Assembly (NCBI GenBank): GCA_037127255.1
Contig: JBANSL010000020.1
Span: forward strand, 50,071,098 to 50,135,097
DNA length: 64,000 bases
Reading direction: 5' to 3'
DNA from: Persicaria tinctoria
Lineage: Eukaryota; Streptophyta; Magnoliopsida; Caryophyllales; Polygonaceae
In this document: one piece after another, positions 44,539 through 55,222 of the stretch
How the letters are laid out: every line of letters begins with the position of its first letter
Numbering within the stretch: the first letter of the stretch is position 1
Made by a program: the position numbers and the translations under genes
Notes under the pieces: generated by a model
The model's database searches: none
What the model was told of the DNA's origin: nothing
The model's input: only the letters and a program-made list of their open reading frames with translations

Positions 44539-44808
44539 GTGTAATCTTCCTTATGTTGTCTCAACAATTTTCATTCAATCCTAGTAAAAACTGCATCAGC
44601 TTCCCTACATAGATGGATTATTCAGTCATATGAGTCTGTTTAGTAGATGATTATTCGGTCAAGTATAAATGATTATGCACAAGCTTGCGTACATAGATGG
44701 ATTGGTTTTGAATCCTAGTAAAAACTGCATCAACTTTTGTTCCTCAACAATTTTCATGTTCTCTTTCCCATATTCACAAGAGCATGGTGTAATCTTCCTT
44801 ATGTTGTC
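44537..44808. repeat. Templated duplications around a foldback-family fragment
   Basis: AATCCTAGTAAAAACTGCAT occurs at 44577 and 44711, GTGTAATCTTCCTTATGTTG at 44538 and 44788, and TCAACAATTTTCAT at 44561 and 44743. Between them, 44605-44700 holds sequence closely matching the foldback arm at 39570-39650 (ATTATTCGGTCAAGTATAAA, TGAGTCTGTTTAGTAG). The order suggests repair with repeated copying of nearby templates. Confidence 0.8.
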
Positions 44809-44879
44809 AAGTTCTTTCCAAAGCGTTTTCAGTTTATTGAAATATGCAGAGATTGTGAGCGTACCTTGAGAAAAGGTGC

Positions 44880-45266
44880 TCAGTTCTCATTGGAGAGCAA
44901 ATATCTGAGCTCAATGACCTGTCCATATCGGAACTCCAGTTCATCCCAAACTTCATTTGTTGTATCAACGTACATCACGCTATTGCGAATCTCGGAGTCT
45001 AAGCTGTTGATTAACCACGATATGACCATATCGTTGCATCGATCCCAGATCTCAGCTCTTGGATCCTCTTCATCTGGTCTCGACAACTTTCTGCTAATAA
45101 ATCGGAGCTTGTTCTTCGCACTCAAGGCAATCTTCACAACTCTCTTCCATTTGGCAAAATTCCTTCCATCGAACGATTCAGCTACAATTGCGAGGCCAGG
45201 ATGATTACTGGAGTGAAGGAACAAAGGATCTGTAGCCTCAATTGTAAGCTTGTTCGTTGTGTTCAC
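44880..45266 (-). pseudogene. Copia-3 gag, N-terminal part
   Basis: The ATG at 45266-45264 opens MNTTNKLTIEATDPLFLHSS, then NHPGLAIVAESFDGRNFAKW, then WLINSLDSEIRNSVMY. This is a UBN2-type Copia gag related to that of Copia-1 (compare SNSDHPGMQLVSNLFNGSNF there). The frame ends at 44880 at the rearranged segment, so the gag C-terminus, knuckle and protease are lost. Confidence 0.85.
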
Positions 45267-45377
45267 TGTTTCATTCGCCCTTTCTTGAACTGGAAAAGAG
45301 GGATTTGGACCGAAATGAAGGGAAAAGAGGAGATTAGAGAGTAATTGTGTTTGCGGAAAACGAAATCGAGATCAAGA

Positions 45378-45389
45378 GCTCTGCTACCA
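45378..45389 (-). other. Copia-3 primer-binding site
   Basis: On the minus strand TGGTAGCAGAGC abuts the 5' LTR, the initiator-Met type with one change. Confidence 0.8.
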
Positions 45390-45680
45390 TGAGAAAACCT
45401 GCTGGCTGATCTGCAATGGAGGAATTCGGAGGTTGAAGATGGAGGGAAATGTGTATATATTGATTGTGTATTTGTTATTACACAGAGCTCCACCTTTTAT
45501 GTTCGGCTTCCGATTTGCTTGGTTTTCAGTCTACCGTGTACTGTAGATAAAAGAATGCATGTTCACCCGGGCATTGTTACACAATACATATTTGGCCTAG
45601 ACTAGTTACTACATGGGCTAAGGCCCAATACAGAACAAGTAATCTGTAACAAATGAAAGTGAGCTCCTTCCCTCGTCACA
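45390..45680 (-). repeat. Copia-3 5' LTR
   Basis: 291 bp beginning TGTGACGAGGG on the minus strand. It has about 55 bases (45507-45575) not found in the 3' LTR. Confidence 0.9.
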
Positions 45681-45685
45681 TAGGG

Positions 45686-46374
45686 AACAAAAGAGGCACT
45701 TTGCCGCCTACAACGTTCTCATGTGGCAGTTCTTTCGGGTTGCTGTTTCTTTTGTAAAGGCCGAATATATTTTAATATTATTTTGATTAAATAAATTATT
45801 ATTTTATTCGATCTGTAAAAAAGTTGGAGAAAACTCGTCCTCGAGCGCCAAGTTTTGATTTAAAAGTCATTCCGCTATCGTTTTAAGAATTTGGATTTTG
45901 ACGGAATTTGATTCCGCTTTTGAGTTTCGCGTCTTGATAAATTTATTGAATTCCAATAATGATTACAAATTCGATTAAATTGTTTAGCATCGGGTTTTCG
46001 TTTAGCGAGCGGGATTGAAGTCGAGCGTCGGGATTTAAACTGCTATTTTGGGGGCCATTCTTAATATTATTTTCCCCTCTCTCTCTCCCCGAGGGATTCT
46101 CCCCCTTCCTTGCAACCAACAGTTGTAGCTGGTATGATTTGTCCTTACATGTAAAGCATTCATCCTTTCCCCATCCAACAGCAAACACACACCCACCACC
46201 TATCCCTCCCCTCTCCCTCTTTTCACTCTCTGAATCGCTAGGAAAACCCACAAGAAGGACATCGCCATCTCCTGTGAATCCGACAGCAACCACCAACGGC
46301 ACTCCTCCCCACCATTCGTCCTCAGTTCTTGCTTCACCGCCGCTGGAAGCCACCATTAAGAATAGGCCCACCTT
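45686..46374. other. Unclassified sequence, left flank of Copia-4
   Basis: An AT-rich start followed by a pyrimidine-rich, gene-like stretch (CCCCTCTCTCTCTCCCC at 46074). It resembles the build of chromovirus LTRs such as the solo LTR at 30465. It appears to continue beyond Copia-4 at 51008. I cannot assign it. Confidence 0.35.
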
Positions 46375-46379
46375 CACAC

Positions 46380-46540
46380 TATTAAGGATAATTAGGCCAA
46401 TATTCTAGGATAATTATTTACTTGTATTTTGAAAATCAGTTAGATCTGTTTAAGGACTCTATCTGCTATTCCCTTGTATATATATTCTGAGATCTATCAA
46501 TAAACGATACACTACTTTCTTCTAATTATCTTCCTTTACA
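46380..46540 (+). repeat. Copia-4 5' LTR
   Basis: 161 bp from TATTAAGGATAATTAGG to TTCCTTTACA. The start is TA rather than TG. TATATATATTC near 46479 is a candidate TATA box. Confidence 0.85.
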
Positions 46541-46549
46541 TGGTATCAG
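46541..46549 (+). other. Copia-4 primer-binding site
   Basis: TGGTATCAG directly after the 5' LTR, the start of the initiator-Met site. The match then stops. Confidence 0.75.
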
Positions 46550-46608
46550 TCTAATCGATTCTGGCTATTCCATCCACTACACCCCCTGACAATCAATCCT
46601 CCCCAACA

Positions 46609-49600
46609 ATGGCTGCTGAATATGCTACACAAATTCCCAATCCACATGAAGCATCTCAGCCCTTTACTGTAGTTATTCTCTCCAATATCATTAAACTTGA
46701 GCCTACCAATTTTTTGACTTGGAAAGTTCAAATCCAAGATACTCTGGAAGGTTATGACCTCTTCAAATTTCTTGATGGTTCTCATGTCGCCCCTACAAAC
46801 ACCATCACTGTCAACAACACCACAACCCCAAATCTGGCCTATCCAACCTACAAACGTCAAGATCACATTCTCTTTGGTGCGCTTCTTGGAACTATCTCAC
46901 CCTCGGTGGCATGTCTTGTCACTACCGCAAACTCGGCCAAACAAGTGTGGGACATTCTGAAAACCACCTATGGCAGCACCTCCCGCGGACATATCAAACA
47001 AGTCAAATAGCGTCTACGCTCTTCCCACAAAGGATCGTTAAGCATCCCGGAGTATATGCAAAAGGTAAAGACATCTGCTGATCTTCTTGCTTCTCTTCAG
47101 ACACCAGTCTCCAATGAAGACATCACCGACTATGTTTTGCGTGGTCTTGATGAACCGTACAAACCTGTTGTCCATTCCATCAATGCTCGTGATACTGCAA
47201 TTTCTTTTGAAGAACTTCATGAGAAGTTAATAAATCATGAACTAGCACTCAAGGAGGAGGCGAAACAGAATGTTGGCACGGCTACTGCTTTCAATGCCCA
47301 GACACGGTCTAACAAAGGCAAAGGTAAGCAAAGTTCCACTTCTTTCTGGCAATCCTCCAATCCACCTCAGCCAAACACTCCTCGTCACAACTGGCCTCAA
47401 CCGACAAAGCCCTACACCCTTTCTATACCATCTGGGAGCAAATCTTTCAAGGGGCGCTGCCAATGGTGTAAAGAGATTGGTCATGTCCTGACCCAATGCC
47501 CCACTTTCCGTCAACAACGCCCAACTGTTGCTCTTCCCTCCTCAGATCGGTTTCCTGCAACCCCTCCTCAAACTAATGTCGTAGCCTCATCTCTCAATCA
47601 AAACTTGTTAGCGGATAGCGGTGCTTGACATCATGTTACAAATGACCTTAACAACTTGGCAATTCACTACCCCTACAACGGTCCGGATGAAATGTTTGTG
47701 GGCAGTGGCACAGGTTTACAAATCTCTCACTCTGACACTCTTTCTCTACCATCTCATTCCCAAGTTTTCTCTCTTGACAATGTTTTGTGTGTTCCATCCA
47801 TGTCCAAAAACATTTTGTCAGTTTCTAAACTTACAAAAGATAAGCCTTATGTCCTAGTTTTCTTATTTGATTCCTTTTTTATCCAGGACATCAGCTCCAA
47901 GAAAAATCTTCTTGAAGGTCCATGTGTGGATGGTGTCTACTTGTGGCAAAAAATGTCTCCTAGCGTCAATCTGCTTCAAAGAGTCGACTCGGCCTCCCTG
48001 TACCATAGACTTGTTCATCCGTCTACATCTGTTTTTCAATTTCTAGTTAGAAATTTTGGTTTATGTTCTTCTTCTTTCAAACTAGCAGATTGTACCTCAT
48101 GCAATATTAATAAAAGCCACAAGCTTCCGTTTTATGAATCAAGTATTGTGTCGAGTCATCCTCTTGAGGTTGTGTACTCTGATGTTTGGAGTTCTCCTGT
48201 CTCTTCTTATGATGGTTTCCGGTATTATGTCATCTTTATTAATCATCATACACGATACAATTGGATTTTCCCTCTAAAACACAAATCAGACACAAAACAA
48301 ACTTTCATAAAATTTAAGGCCTTAGTTGAGAATTTCTTCCAGTTCAAAATAAAAGTTTTGTTCACTGATAATGGAGGGGAGTTTCTTGCTCTTCGCCAAG
48401 TTTTAGGAACGGAAGGAATAACTCATCTCACTTCACCTCCACATACACCAGAACACAACGGATTGTCAAAGAGAAAACATCGTCATGTAGTTGAAACAGG
48501 GTTGTCACTCCTCACTTATTCTGGTATGCCACTTGATCATTGGCCTCATGCCTTGATCACAGCAGCCTACCTCATTAATCGTCTTCCTACTCCTATCCTA
48601 GAACATCAGTCGCCCTATTTTCGCCTTTTACATGTGCTGCTAGATTATAACAAATTCAAAAGCTTTGGGTGTCAATGCATGTTTCCCTTGGTTAAAACCT
48701 TACAGTGCCCACAAACTTCAACCCAAGTCTATTTCCTGTGTTTTTATAGGTTATTCATCCACACAAAGTGCCTACCAGTGTATGGATCCAACAACTCGAC
48801 GAATCTACACATCTCGCCATGTTAAATTCATTGAACATGAATTTCCATACAAAAATTTAAAACCCCAAATAAATCCACCGACTCCAGTAAGGCAACAATG
48901 GAATACCTTTTCTATTCCTATTTTGAATCAGCCAAATCCAGTTATCCATCCCACCCAACCGGCCCCATCATCAATTTCTCACCCACCTCAAAATCAGCAA
49001 ACCCTATTAACAAACTTGGCTCCACCCCGTATCTCAAATATCCTACCTACCCAAGATCCCTCTCAATCTGTTCATATCCTACCTACCCAAGCCCCATCTA
49101 ATCTTTCTTCTATAATCTCGCCATCCCAACCACATTCCGATACGTTTTCATCATTCCAAAATCCACCTTCTAACCCGCCTCCTCAACCTCGTCCCGCCCC
49201 TTCTACACGTTTGGGAGCTGTCACACGTTCTCAGAAGAACATCACCAAACCAATCCAAAAATTGAATCTGCACATTCACAAAGCCTCTTCTTCACCAATC
49301 GAACCTCAAACAATTACCCAAGCTCTAAAAAGTCCAGAATGGAGAAAAGTTATGGAGGAAGAATACAATGCTCTTTGTTCTAATAAGACATGGGATTTGG
49401 TTCCATCTTCTTCGTCTTACAATGAAGTTGGGTGTCGATGGGTATTCCGAGTGAAATATCATCCAGATGGGCAGGCCGCTAAACTCAAGGCTCGGCTAGT
49501 CGTAAAGGGATTTAATCAAAGATCGGAATTGGACTACAAAGAGACGTTCAGTCCTGTGGTTAAGTCAGTGATTGTGAGGATTGTTCTTACACTAGCAGTT

Positions 49601-50857
49601 TCTAACGAGTGGCGTCTTCAACAACTAGATATCAACAATGCTTTTCTACAAGGCACTTTGTATGAGGATGTCTATATGACTCAACCACCCGGCTTTGTCA
49701 ACAATTCCTATCCCACTCATGTGTGCAAGCTGCGAAAGGCCATCTATGGTCTAAAACAAGCACCGAGAGCTTGGTACAATGAGCTTAAGAACTTCCTCCT
49801 GCAGTCTGGCTTCATCAACTTAGTTGCGGATGCTTCGCTCTTTATTTATCGCCATGGTCAGCATCTCTTGTATCTGTTAGTCTATGTCAATGACATAATT
49901 ATCACAGGCAATACGAATTCTGCGCTTGATCATCTAGTCAAGAGTCTAGCCACAAAGTTTTCTTTGAAGGATCTTGGTGCCTTGTCCTATTTCCTCGGTG
50001 TTGAGGTCATTCCCATTTCAGAAGGTATTTTTCTATCTCAAAGGAAATATGTCCTTGATCTTCTTCAGAAAGCTGGAATGGATGCCACGAAATCTGTCTC
50101 CACTCCAATGTCTTCAGCGCCCTTTCTTAGAGAAGGAGGTATGCACCTTCCCTCTCCGACAGACTACCGTGTCATTGTTGGGAGTTTGCAGTACTTGGGT
50201 TTGACAAGGCCAGACATTGCCTTTACTGTGAGCAAATTATCGCAGTACATGCAAGCACCTACCACATATCATTGGTCGGCTCTGAAACGCCTCCTAAGAT
50301 ATCTATTAGGTATCTCACATCTTGGCGTCACTATTCATGCTGAATCGCAGCCCATTCTTCATGCATTCTCGGATGCAGATTGGGCTGGTGATAAGGACGA
50401 TTTTATTTCAACAACAGGTTATATTGTATAATATGGACGAACACCTATTTCAGGGAGTTCTCGCAAGCAACGCTCTGTTGCTCGATCCTCTACAGAAGCC
50501 GAATATAAGGCTCTTGTAGATACGGCGTCGGAGGTTTTGTGGATTCTTCATCTTTTGAGTGAGCTTGATATCAAATTGATTCAGCAACCTGCCCTTTATT
50601 GTGACAACCTTGGGGCAACCAGTTTAAGTTCCAATCATGTCTTTCACTCGAGGATGAAACACATTGCACTGGCTTATCATTTTGTCAGGGAACAAGTGCG
50701 AAAAGGGACACTTCGTGTTAGTCATGTTTCAACGGATGATCAACTGACAGACATCCTTACGAAGCCACTGCTGCGTCCAAAGTTTCAGGATTTGTTAATC
50801 AAGCTTCGTCTAACTCCAAGTTCGTCTTGCTTGAGGGGGAATATTAAGGATAATTAG
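46609..50857 (+). pseudogene. Copia-4 gag-pol polyprotein, damaged
   Basis: From the ATG at 46609:
- UBN2-type gag (NFLTWKVQIQDTLEGYDLF) and a knuckle CQWCKEIGHVLTQC
- protease DSGA (stop follows)
- pre-integrase (SLYHRLVHPS)
- integrase with YSDVW and FTDNGGEF
- RT with GCRWVFRVKYHPDG
- RNase H with STEAEYKAL and YCDNLGATSL.
The frame is shared to about 48680, where one indel shifts it. Stops are TAG 47008, TGA 47626 and TAA 50429. The integrase Glu is Lys (SKRKHRH for the usual A-E-RKHRH), and the RT YVDD is YVND. Both fit G-to-A changes. The protein cannot function. Confidence 0.9.
50832..50841 (+). other. Copia-4 polypurine tract
   Basis: TGAGGGGGAA directly precedes the 3' LTR. Confidence 0.8.
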
Positions 50858-51002
50858 GCCAATATTCTAGGATAATTATTTACTTGTATTTTGAAAATCA
50901 ATTAGAGTTATTTAAGGACTCTATCTGCTATTCCCTTGTATATATATTCCGAGATCTATCAATAAACGATACACTACTTTCTTCTAATTATCTTCCTTTA
51001 CA
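50842..51002 (+). repeat. Copia-4 3' LTR
   Basis: 161 bp. It differs from the 5' copy mainly around AATTAGAGTTATTT (5' copy GTTAGATCTGTTT) and at one site in ATTCCGAG. Confidence 0.9.
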
Positions 51003-51007
51003 CATAC

Positions 51008-51786
51008 CACCTCCCTCCAATCGCTTTCCACCACCGGAAGTCTCGTTGCCCAGCCACCCCTCAACCACCTCTCTTCGTGTCGAACGAAGGGACAAAAGAC
51101 GAAGATTAAGATGGAGCCGCCTATCCACGCCGAGCCTGAGCACTTCTCTTCGGCACCTCTTACGTTCCCAAAAGCAAGAAGCAGGAGAAGGAGCGTCATT
51201 GTCGGCCCCGGAGCCGAGACGCGAACCGTTTTCCCTCCTCTGATTTCTGTCTTAAGGTTGTGCGATTTCGTACTCGATTCCGACTCTAATTGTCTCCAAC
51301 ATGTTTCTCACCCATCTCTACTCTTTCCTAGGCCCTCGAGCCGCATTCTCTCGAGCTATCACAATCGGAACCGTCGTCGGAGCCGGAGATTTCCTCTCGG
51401 AGATGCCTCGGTAATATCTCTCTTTCTCCTTCCTCTTTGATCGCGCTTGAGTCTACTTGATTGGGTTGTTGTCGAAATCGGATTTCCGTCAAGTTGAGAG
51501 TGGTAGGGTTGGGAAAATGGCTGCCGAAGGCCCTGGTCCCTTTCTCTTTTCTTCCGTCTTCTATCGTCGGCTCTGTTCTATTGAATTGGAGAAGGAGGGT
51601 TCAGTTGAACCGGTTCTCTTCTTTTCTTTTTGGTGAGCCGACGGTTCGGACCCATTTACCTGGTTCATTAAACCACATTCAGAGTTAGGGATTGTGATTG
51701 GGTTGGGCCTCCTTCCGGATCTCTTTTCTTTCCTTTTTGATGGGCCTAATTTTGAGAAATTGGGGTTTTGTTTTGCTATGCATTAA

Positions 51787-51790
<4 letters not shown>
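51008..51790. other. GC-rich exon-like sequence, right flank of Copia-4
   Basis: Possible gene start or LTR. A short frame from 51301 (MFLTHLYSFLGPRAAFSRAI, then TIGTVVGAGDFLSEMPR) ends at a good donor site CGGTAATA at 51409. It faintly recalls the first exon of Mpv17/PMP22-type membrane proteins. No second exon is visible before the TA run and element C. It may be a truncated host exon, a captured one, or part of an LTR that began at 45686. Confidence 0.25.

Positions 51791-51792
<2 letters not shown>

Positions 51793-51844
<52 letters not shown>
51793..51844. repeat. TA microsatellite
   Basis: About 26 TA units. It marks the junction between the exon-like sequence and the left end of element C. 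Confidence 0.95.
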
Positions 51845-51847
<3 letters not shown>

Positions 51848-51912
51848 GGAGATATCTAATGAGAAGTAACATTTAAACATGATATGCAAAATATATCTAT
51901 ATGCAATGCAAT

Positions 51913-51923
51913 CTCTCCCCCAC
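51913..51923 (-). other. Element C polypurine tract
   Basis: GTGGGGGAGAG on the minus strand, preceded by GAGGACAATGAAAGATTTAA, the usual setting of this tract in Athila/Tat-like elements. Confidence 0.65.
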
Positions 51924-52071
51924 ACTTAAATCTTTCATTGTCCTCAATGAATATAAATTAAAAACAACAAAAGATCAAAATCTGAAGGAAATAGAGAAAA
52001 CTGACATGCTAATTGTTGGGTTGGTAGGTCTGGGAGGGGAGGTGAGGAGAAACCCGTCAGATCCGTCAGAG

Positions 52072-52243
52072 GCCGCGGGGCGGCTGGAGACATGTTATGA
52101 CGCCAAAATTTGACAACGGCGCCAAAATTTTGACAAGAGGAAACTGTCGTTCCCGTCAGAGGCCGCGGGGGGGCCATGCTAGGCCGCGGGGCGGTCGAAG
52201 ACAAGACCTAGCCGCGGGGCGGGACGTACAAGCCGCGGGGCGG
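52072..52243. repeat. Reiterated GCCGCGGGGCGG motif, five copies, element C 3' zone
   Basis: CCGCGGGGCGG or a one-base variant starts near 52073, 52163, 52183, 52212 and 52233, several preceded by CGTCAGAG. The same motif and its inverse recur in the 5' LTR of this element at 63190-63270. Confidence 0.85.
52100..52155. repeat. Displaced copies of the element C LTR-end/primer-site junction
   Basis: GGCGCCAAAATTTTGACAAG, then AGGAAACTGTCGTT, matches the true junction at 62284-62317 (GGCGCCAAAATTTGACAGGA, then GGAAACTGTCGTT). A shorter partial copy, CGCCAAAATTTGACAA, lies just before it at 52101. Only about 25 bases of LTR are included. Confidence 0.85.
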
Positions 52244-52419
52244 CCTCTTCCCTTTTCAGCTTTTAGCCTACAGTGTTAGTGCCCCACGAAAAATGCCAAA
52301 ACCAAACTAATTCAATGAAATTTAAGAAAAAGAAATCTAGAACTACATACCTTGGGTTGCCTCCCAAGCAGCACCTTTGTTTTATGTCATCGGCATGACT
52401 TATTCTCAATCTTAATTCC

Positions 52420-52993
52420 TTACCTATCAGACATCGTCAAGGCCCTGAGTAGCCTATCATATTCCTGTGCACACATATTCCACAAGACATCATAGCACAC
52501 TAAATTGAAATTATAAAATATAGAAGTTATAAACCTTTTCAATTTATCATGAATGTCTACTGAAGGAATATGATACCACCAGTTCAGTTCCACTGGTGGC
52601 TTTTCAAAATAACAATTAAAAGGATCAACATAATCACTATTACCTTCCAAATTGCAAAAGTTTACCTTTATTACCTCTTGAGCCTTAGCAGGTGGCTCTA
52701 GACATGGCTCATCAACGGGGGAGCTGAGAAGGAATGCATCAGATGGAGTAGGAGACACAACACATGAAACCTCATGTGTCGACTCATGAAATTCCATGTC
52801 AGGAAGCACTAGACCCTCTTCTCCATCGTCAAAGAAACTATCGTTGTCTATGAACAATTCCTCCTCGTTATGAAACCAACTAGGAGGGAATGAATTAAGC
52901 ACAATGACTTCGACAGGATCTTCCATTCTTGCATCCTTCACTGTCTCAGGAGATGACGGAATGGGTTGGCTTTCTTTATCAACTTGAGGGGTG
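52420..52993 (-). pseudogene. Element C gag-region ORF, C-terminal part
   Basis: It continues the interrupted coding of element C after the ACCAT duplication. It is acidic and Pro/Ser-rich (PSSPETVKDARMEDPVEV, FIDNDSFFDDGEEGLVLPD), then YHIPSVDIHDKLKRFI, and stops at 52420. No knuckle or enzyme motif is seen. About 190 codons are open on this side. It is typical of the variable region after gag in Athila/Tat-like elements. Confidence 0.6.
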
Positions 52994-52998
52994 ACCAT

Positions 52999-54452
52999 TG
53001 ATGTCCGCATTTTTAGTCATATTTTGCATCATGTTTTCATTTCATCTAAGTCATTTTATTAGCTTTTGTGTTGGGAAAGTAAGGAAAATATGTAGTTATG
53101 CTTAATATTGCAAGATATGGAGTCTACACAAGCTTTGGTGGTGTTTTTATAGGTTTTGGAGCTGATTTGGAAGAGTTTCGACGCACTTTAGAGCTTAAGG
53201 AAAAATCATGAAGGCAATGGAGAAGCCAAGCAAAAAGGAAAAAGTGGTGCAGCTGGAGAAAAGCTTTATTTTCGCCATCCATCAATTCGATTCAAGTTCT
53301 GGAGCCTTCATGAGAGTTGTAGTCCTTGAAAAGAGCTTTCCAACGCATATTCATATGTGTCAATCGGATTAACGAGGACTCGGGAAAGTGCGATTGAAGT
53401 CAGAGTCGAAAAGCTGGAGAAAATCAGAAGTTACTGCATTCACACAGATACCTCGGCGCCGACATCTCAGACCTCGGCGCCGATACCCTGCGCACCAGCA
53501 AAAGATTCTGCGGGCTGTTTTATTCACTTAATGGGCTTTTTAATTAGGTTTTCTTCTAAATCTCTTTTAGGATCTTTTAGTTAGATAGACTTGGGATATT
53601 TTATCCTTCCTTAGTTAAATTATATTATTTTCCTTAGATAAAATCTCTTTCCTTGGAGATTAGGTCTTAGTTTTTATCTTTAAATAAAGCCTATTAGGGG
53701 CTGATTTTTGGGAGAAGAGATGTTGTACGCTGAGCGCGAGGGCTGGGTGCAGCAGTTGTAGGACGGTTTTGGGCGTGTTTGTTGCGATTGAACGCTGAAT
53801 TTCCAGGTTTTATTTAGTTTAATTTCAGTTTATGTTTTCTTCTCTAAAATTCATGTTTATTTACTCCATGTTTGAGTAGTTCTTTTCTGTTCTAGGGTTG
53901 GGGTGAACCCAACAATAGACATGTGTGTTGAATTGATGAATCTATGAGTATTTGATGTTTTTATCTTCTTCTACCTATGTGCTTAACCTTTGATGAAAGT
54001 CTAAAGGAATTCATAGTTGCAATTGAACTTGAAAGAGGAAATTGTTAACTTGATAGTAATTAGGGTTTTCTAATGAAAGTTAAAGGATCCTAATTAAGAG
54101 AAGGTAGAAACAAGTAGGTCTTTTATGCGAAAGTGAATTGATTTACTTGTCGATTGATGAAACTCAATTGTTTGATGATAAAAGCATGACCTTTTTTATG
54201 TGATTCATTGATTTGCCCATGTGTTTATTGTTGTGGTGATCACTTGCCTTGGAAGTATTTCTTTTTATTAATTGAACTTCAGATTTTATGTTCTTATCAC
54301 CACCCATCTCTCTTCTATCTTTTTTTTTTACTTTCGACCCGACAAAGCAACTAAATAAGAAGCGCTGACTCTCTCCTGTGGACGATCCTGACTCCCTATA
54401 CTATAGCGGGGTCTTGACTACAAATTTATTTGGTTGAGAAACCCTCTCATCA
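52999..54452 (+). repeat. Element A 5' LTR
   Basis: 1454 bp. It contains two CTCGGCGCCGA palindromes (53452 and 53473). TTTAAATAAAGCC near 53680 is a candidate core promoter. Confidence 0.95.
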
Positions 54453-54455
54453 AAT

Positions 54456-54473
54456 TGGCGCCGTTGCCGGGGA
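54456..54473 (+). other. Element A primer-binding site (tRNA-Asp type)
   Basis: TGGCGCCGTTGCCGGGGA lies three bases after the 5' LTR. It complements the 3' end of plant tRNA-Asp, the usual primer of Athila elements. Confidence 0.9.
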
Positions 54474-54727
54474 GAGTTCAATCGCGCCTTGTTTAGTTGT
54501 TTTTAGGGTTTGGGAATAGCCCATCCCTTTTCTTTTGTATATATTATTTTCTTTTATTTTCTCTTTTTATTTTAATTAGTTTTTATTCTTCTTTTATTTT
54601 ATTTTAGTAGTCTTTATTTTCTTAAACGTCACACCTCCCATCCACTAGTCTCATCGGTGCCGACTTGGTGCCGAGCCTTTGTTATTTGATTTGTGCGCCT
54701 GTTTGAGTTTTCAGGATTTGGTACAAT

Positions 54728-55222
54728 ATGGAGGATGCAAGAGATTATTATGAGTATCTAGAATCAAGGGCCGAAAGGGATAGAGCGGATGAAAGACGAA
54801 AAGCAAGGATGAAGGAGTATGCTAAATTTTTTGCCGAGGTTGATGAGGATGATGAAGATTATTTTGACTTTGATAGTTGGAAAGCAAAACAGTCATCCAA
54901 GGATTTAACTAAAGCCCAAGAGTCATATGGGCCCTATCAATCAAAGAAAGTGTACTATGCTCAACACGACTATAGGGACCCATATGAGCCCTATCATCCA
55001 TGGAGTGTCTCACAACGAAAGCTTGCTCGGGAGGAAGAACTATCAAGGGAAAGAGACAAGCTAAGGAAACAAATACGGATGCTTGAGATAGAACGAGAAA
55101 ATGCCAAGCTAAGGGAAGAGATACGCTTTCTTGAGGCGAACCCGCCTTGCCATCTATGTGAAACAAGGTCCCATCTTGGCCGTGCTTGCCCTAGCTTTTA
55201 TCAAGAACCATACCCCCTGTGA
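54728..55222 (+). CDS. Element A gag-like protein with CCHC knuckle
   Basis: The ATG at 54728 begins MEDARDYYEYLESRAERDRA. The 164 residues are highly charged, with a predicted coiled coil (about 95-138, EELSRERDKLRKQIRMLEIE) and a CX2CX4HX4C knuckle CHLCETRSHLGRAC near residue 142. This is the RNA-binding end of a gag protein, without the large capsid part usual in Athila. The frame ends at 55220 and coding continues in another frame at 55131-56285. Confidence 0.7.
   Translation: MEDARDYYEYLESRAERDRADERRKARMKEYAKFFAEVDEDDEDYFDFDSWKAKQSSKDLTKAQESYGPYQSKKVYYAQHDYRDPYEPYHPWSVSQRKLAREEELSRERDKLRKQIRMLEIERENAKLREEIRFLEANPPCHLCETRSHLGRACPSFYQEPYPL

Larger units (their letters stand above)
41422..45680 (-). 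mobile_element. Copia-3: degenerate Ty1/copia element
   Basis: LTRs lie at 45390-45680 (5') and 41422-41658 (3'), with the duplication TAGGG on both sides (41417-41421 and 45681-45685). A primer site and a purine tract are in place. On the minus strand there are gag, gag-pre-integrase, integrase, RT and RNase H remnants, but protease is missing. The gap is occupied by rearranged DNA containing a piece of the foldback family. Confidence 0.9.
46380..51002 (+). mobile_element. Copia-4: full-length Ty1/copia element
   Basis: Two 161-bp LTRs, a primer site and a purine tract frame one Copia polyprotein. The target duplication is CACAC (46375-46379) versus CATAC (51003-51007), with one mismatch. 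I count about five LTR differences. The coding frame has three nonsense codons, one frameshift and two lost catalytic residues. Confidence 0.9.

Noticed and set aside
46139..46408. Ser/Pro-rich frame left of Copia-4
   Set aside because: Pyrimidine-rich leader-like DNA; the frame runs into the Copia-4 LTR and has no homologous motif.
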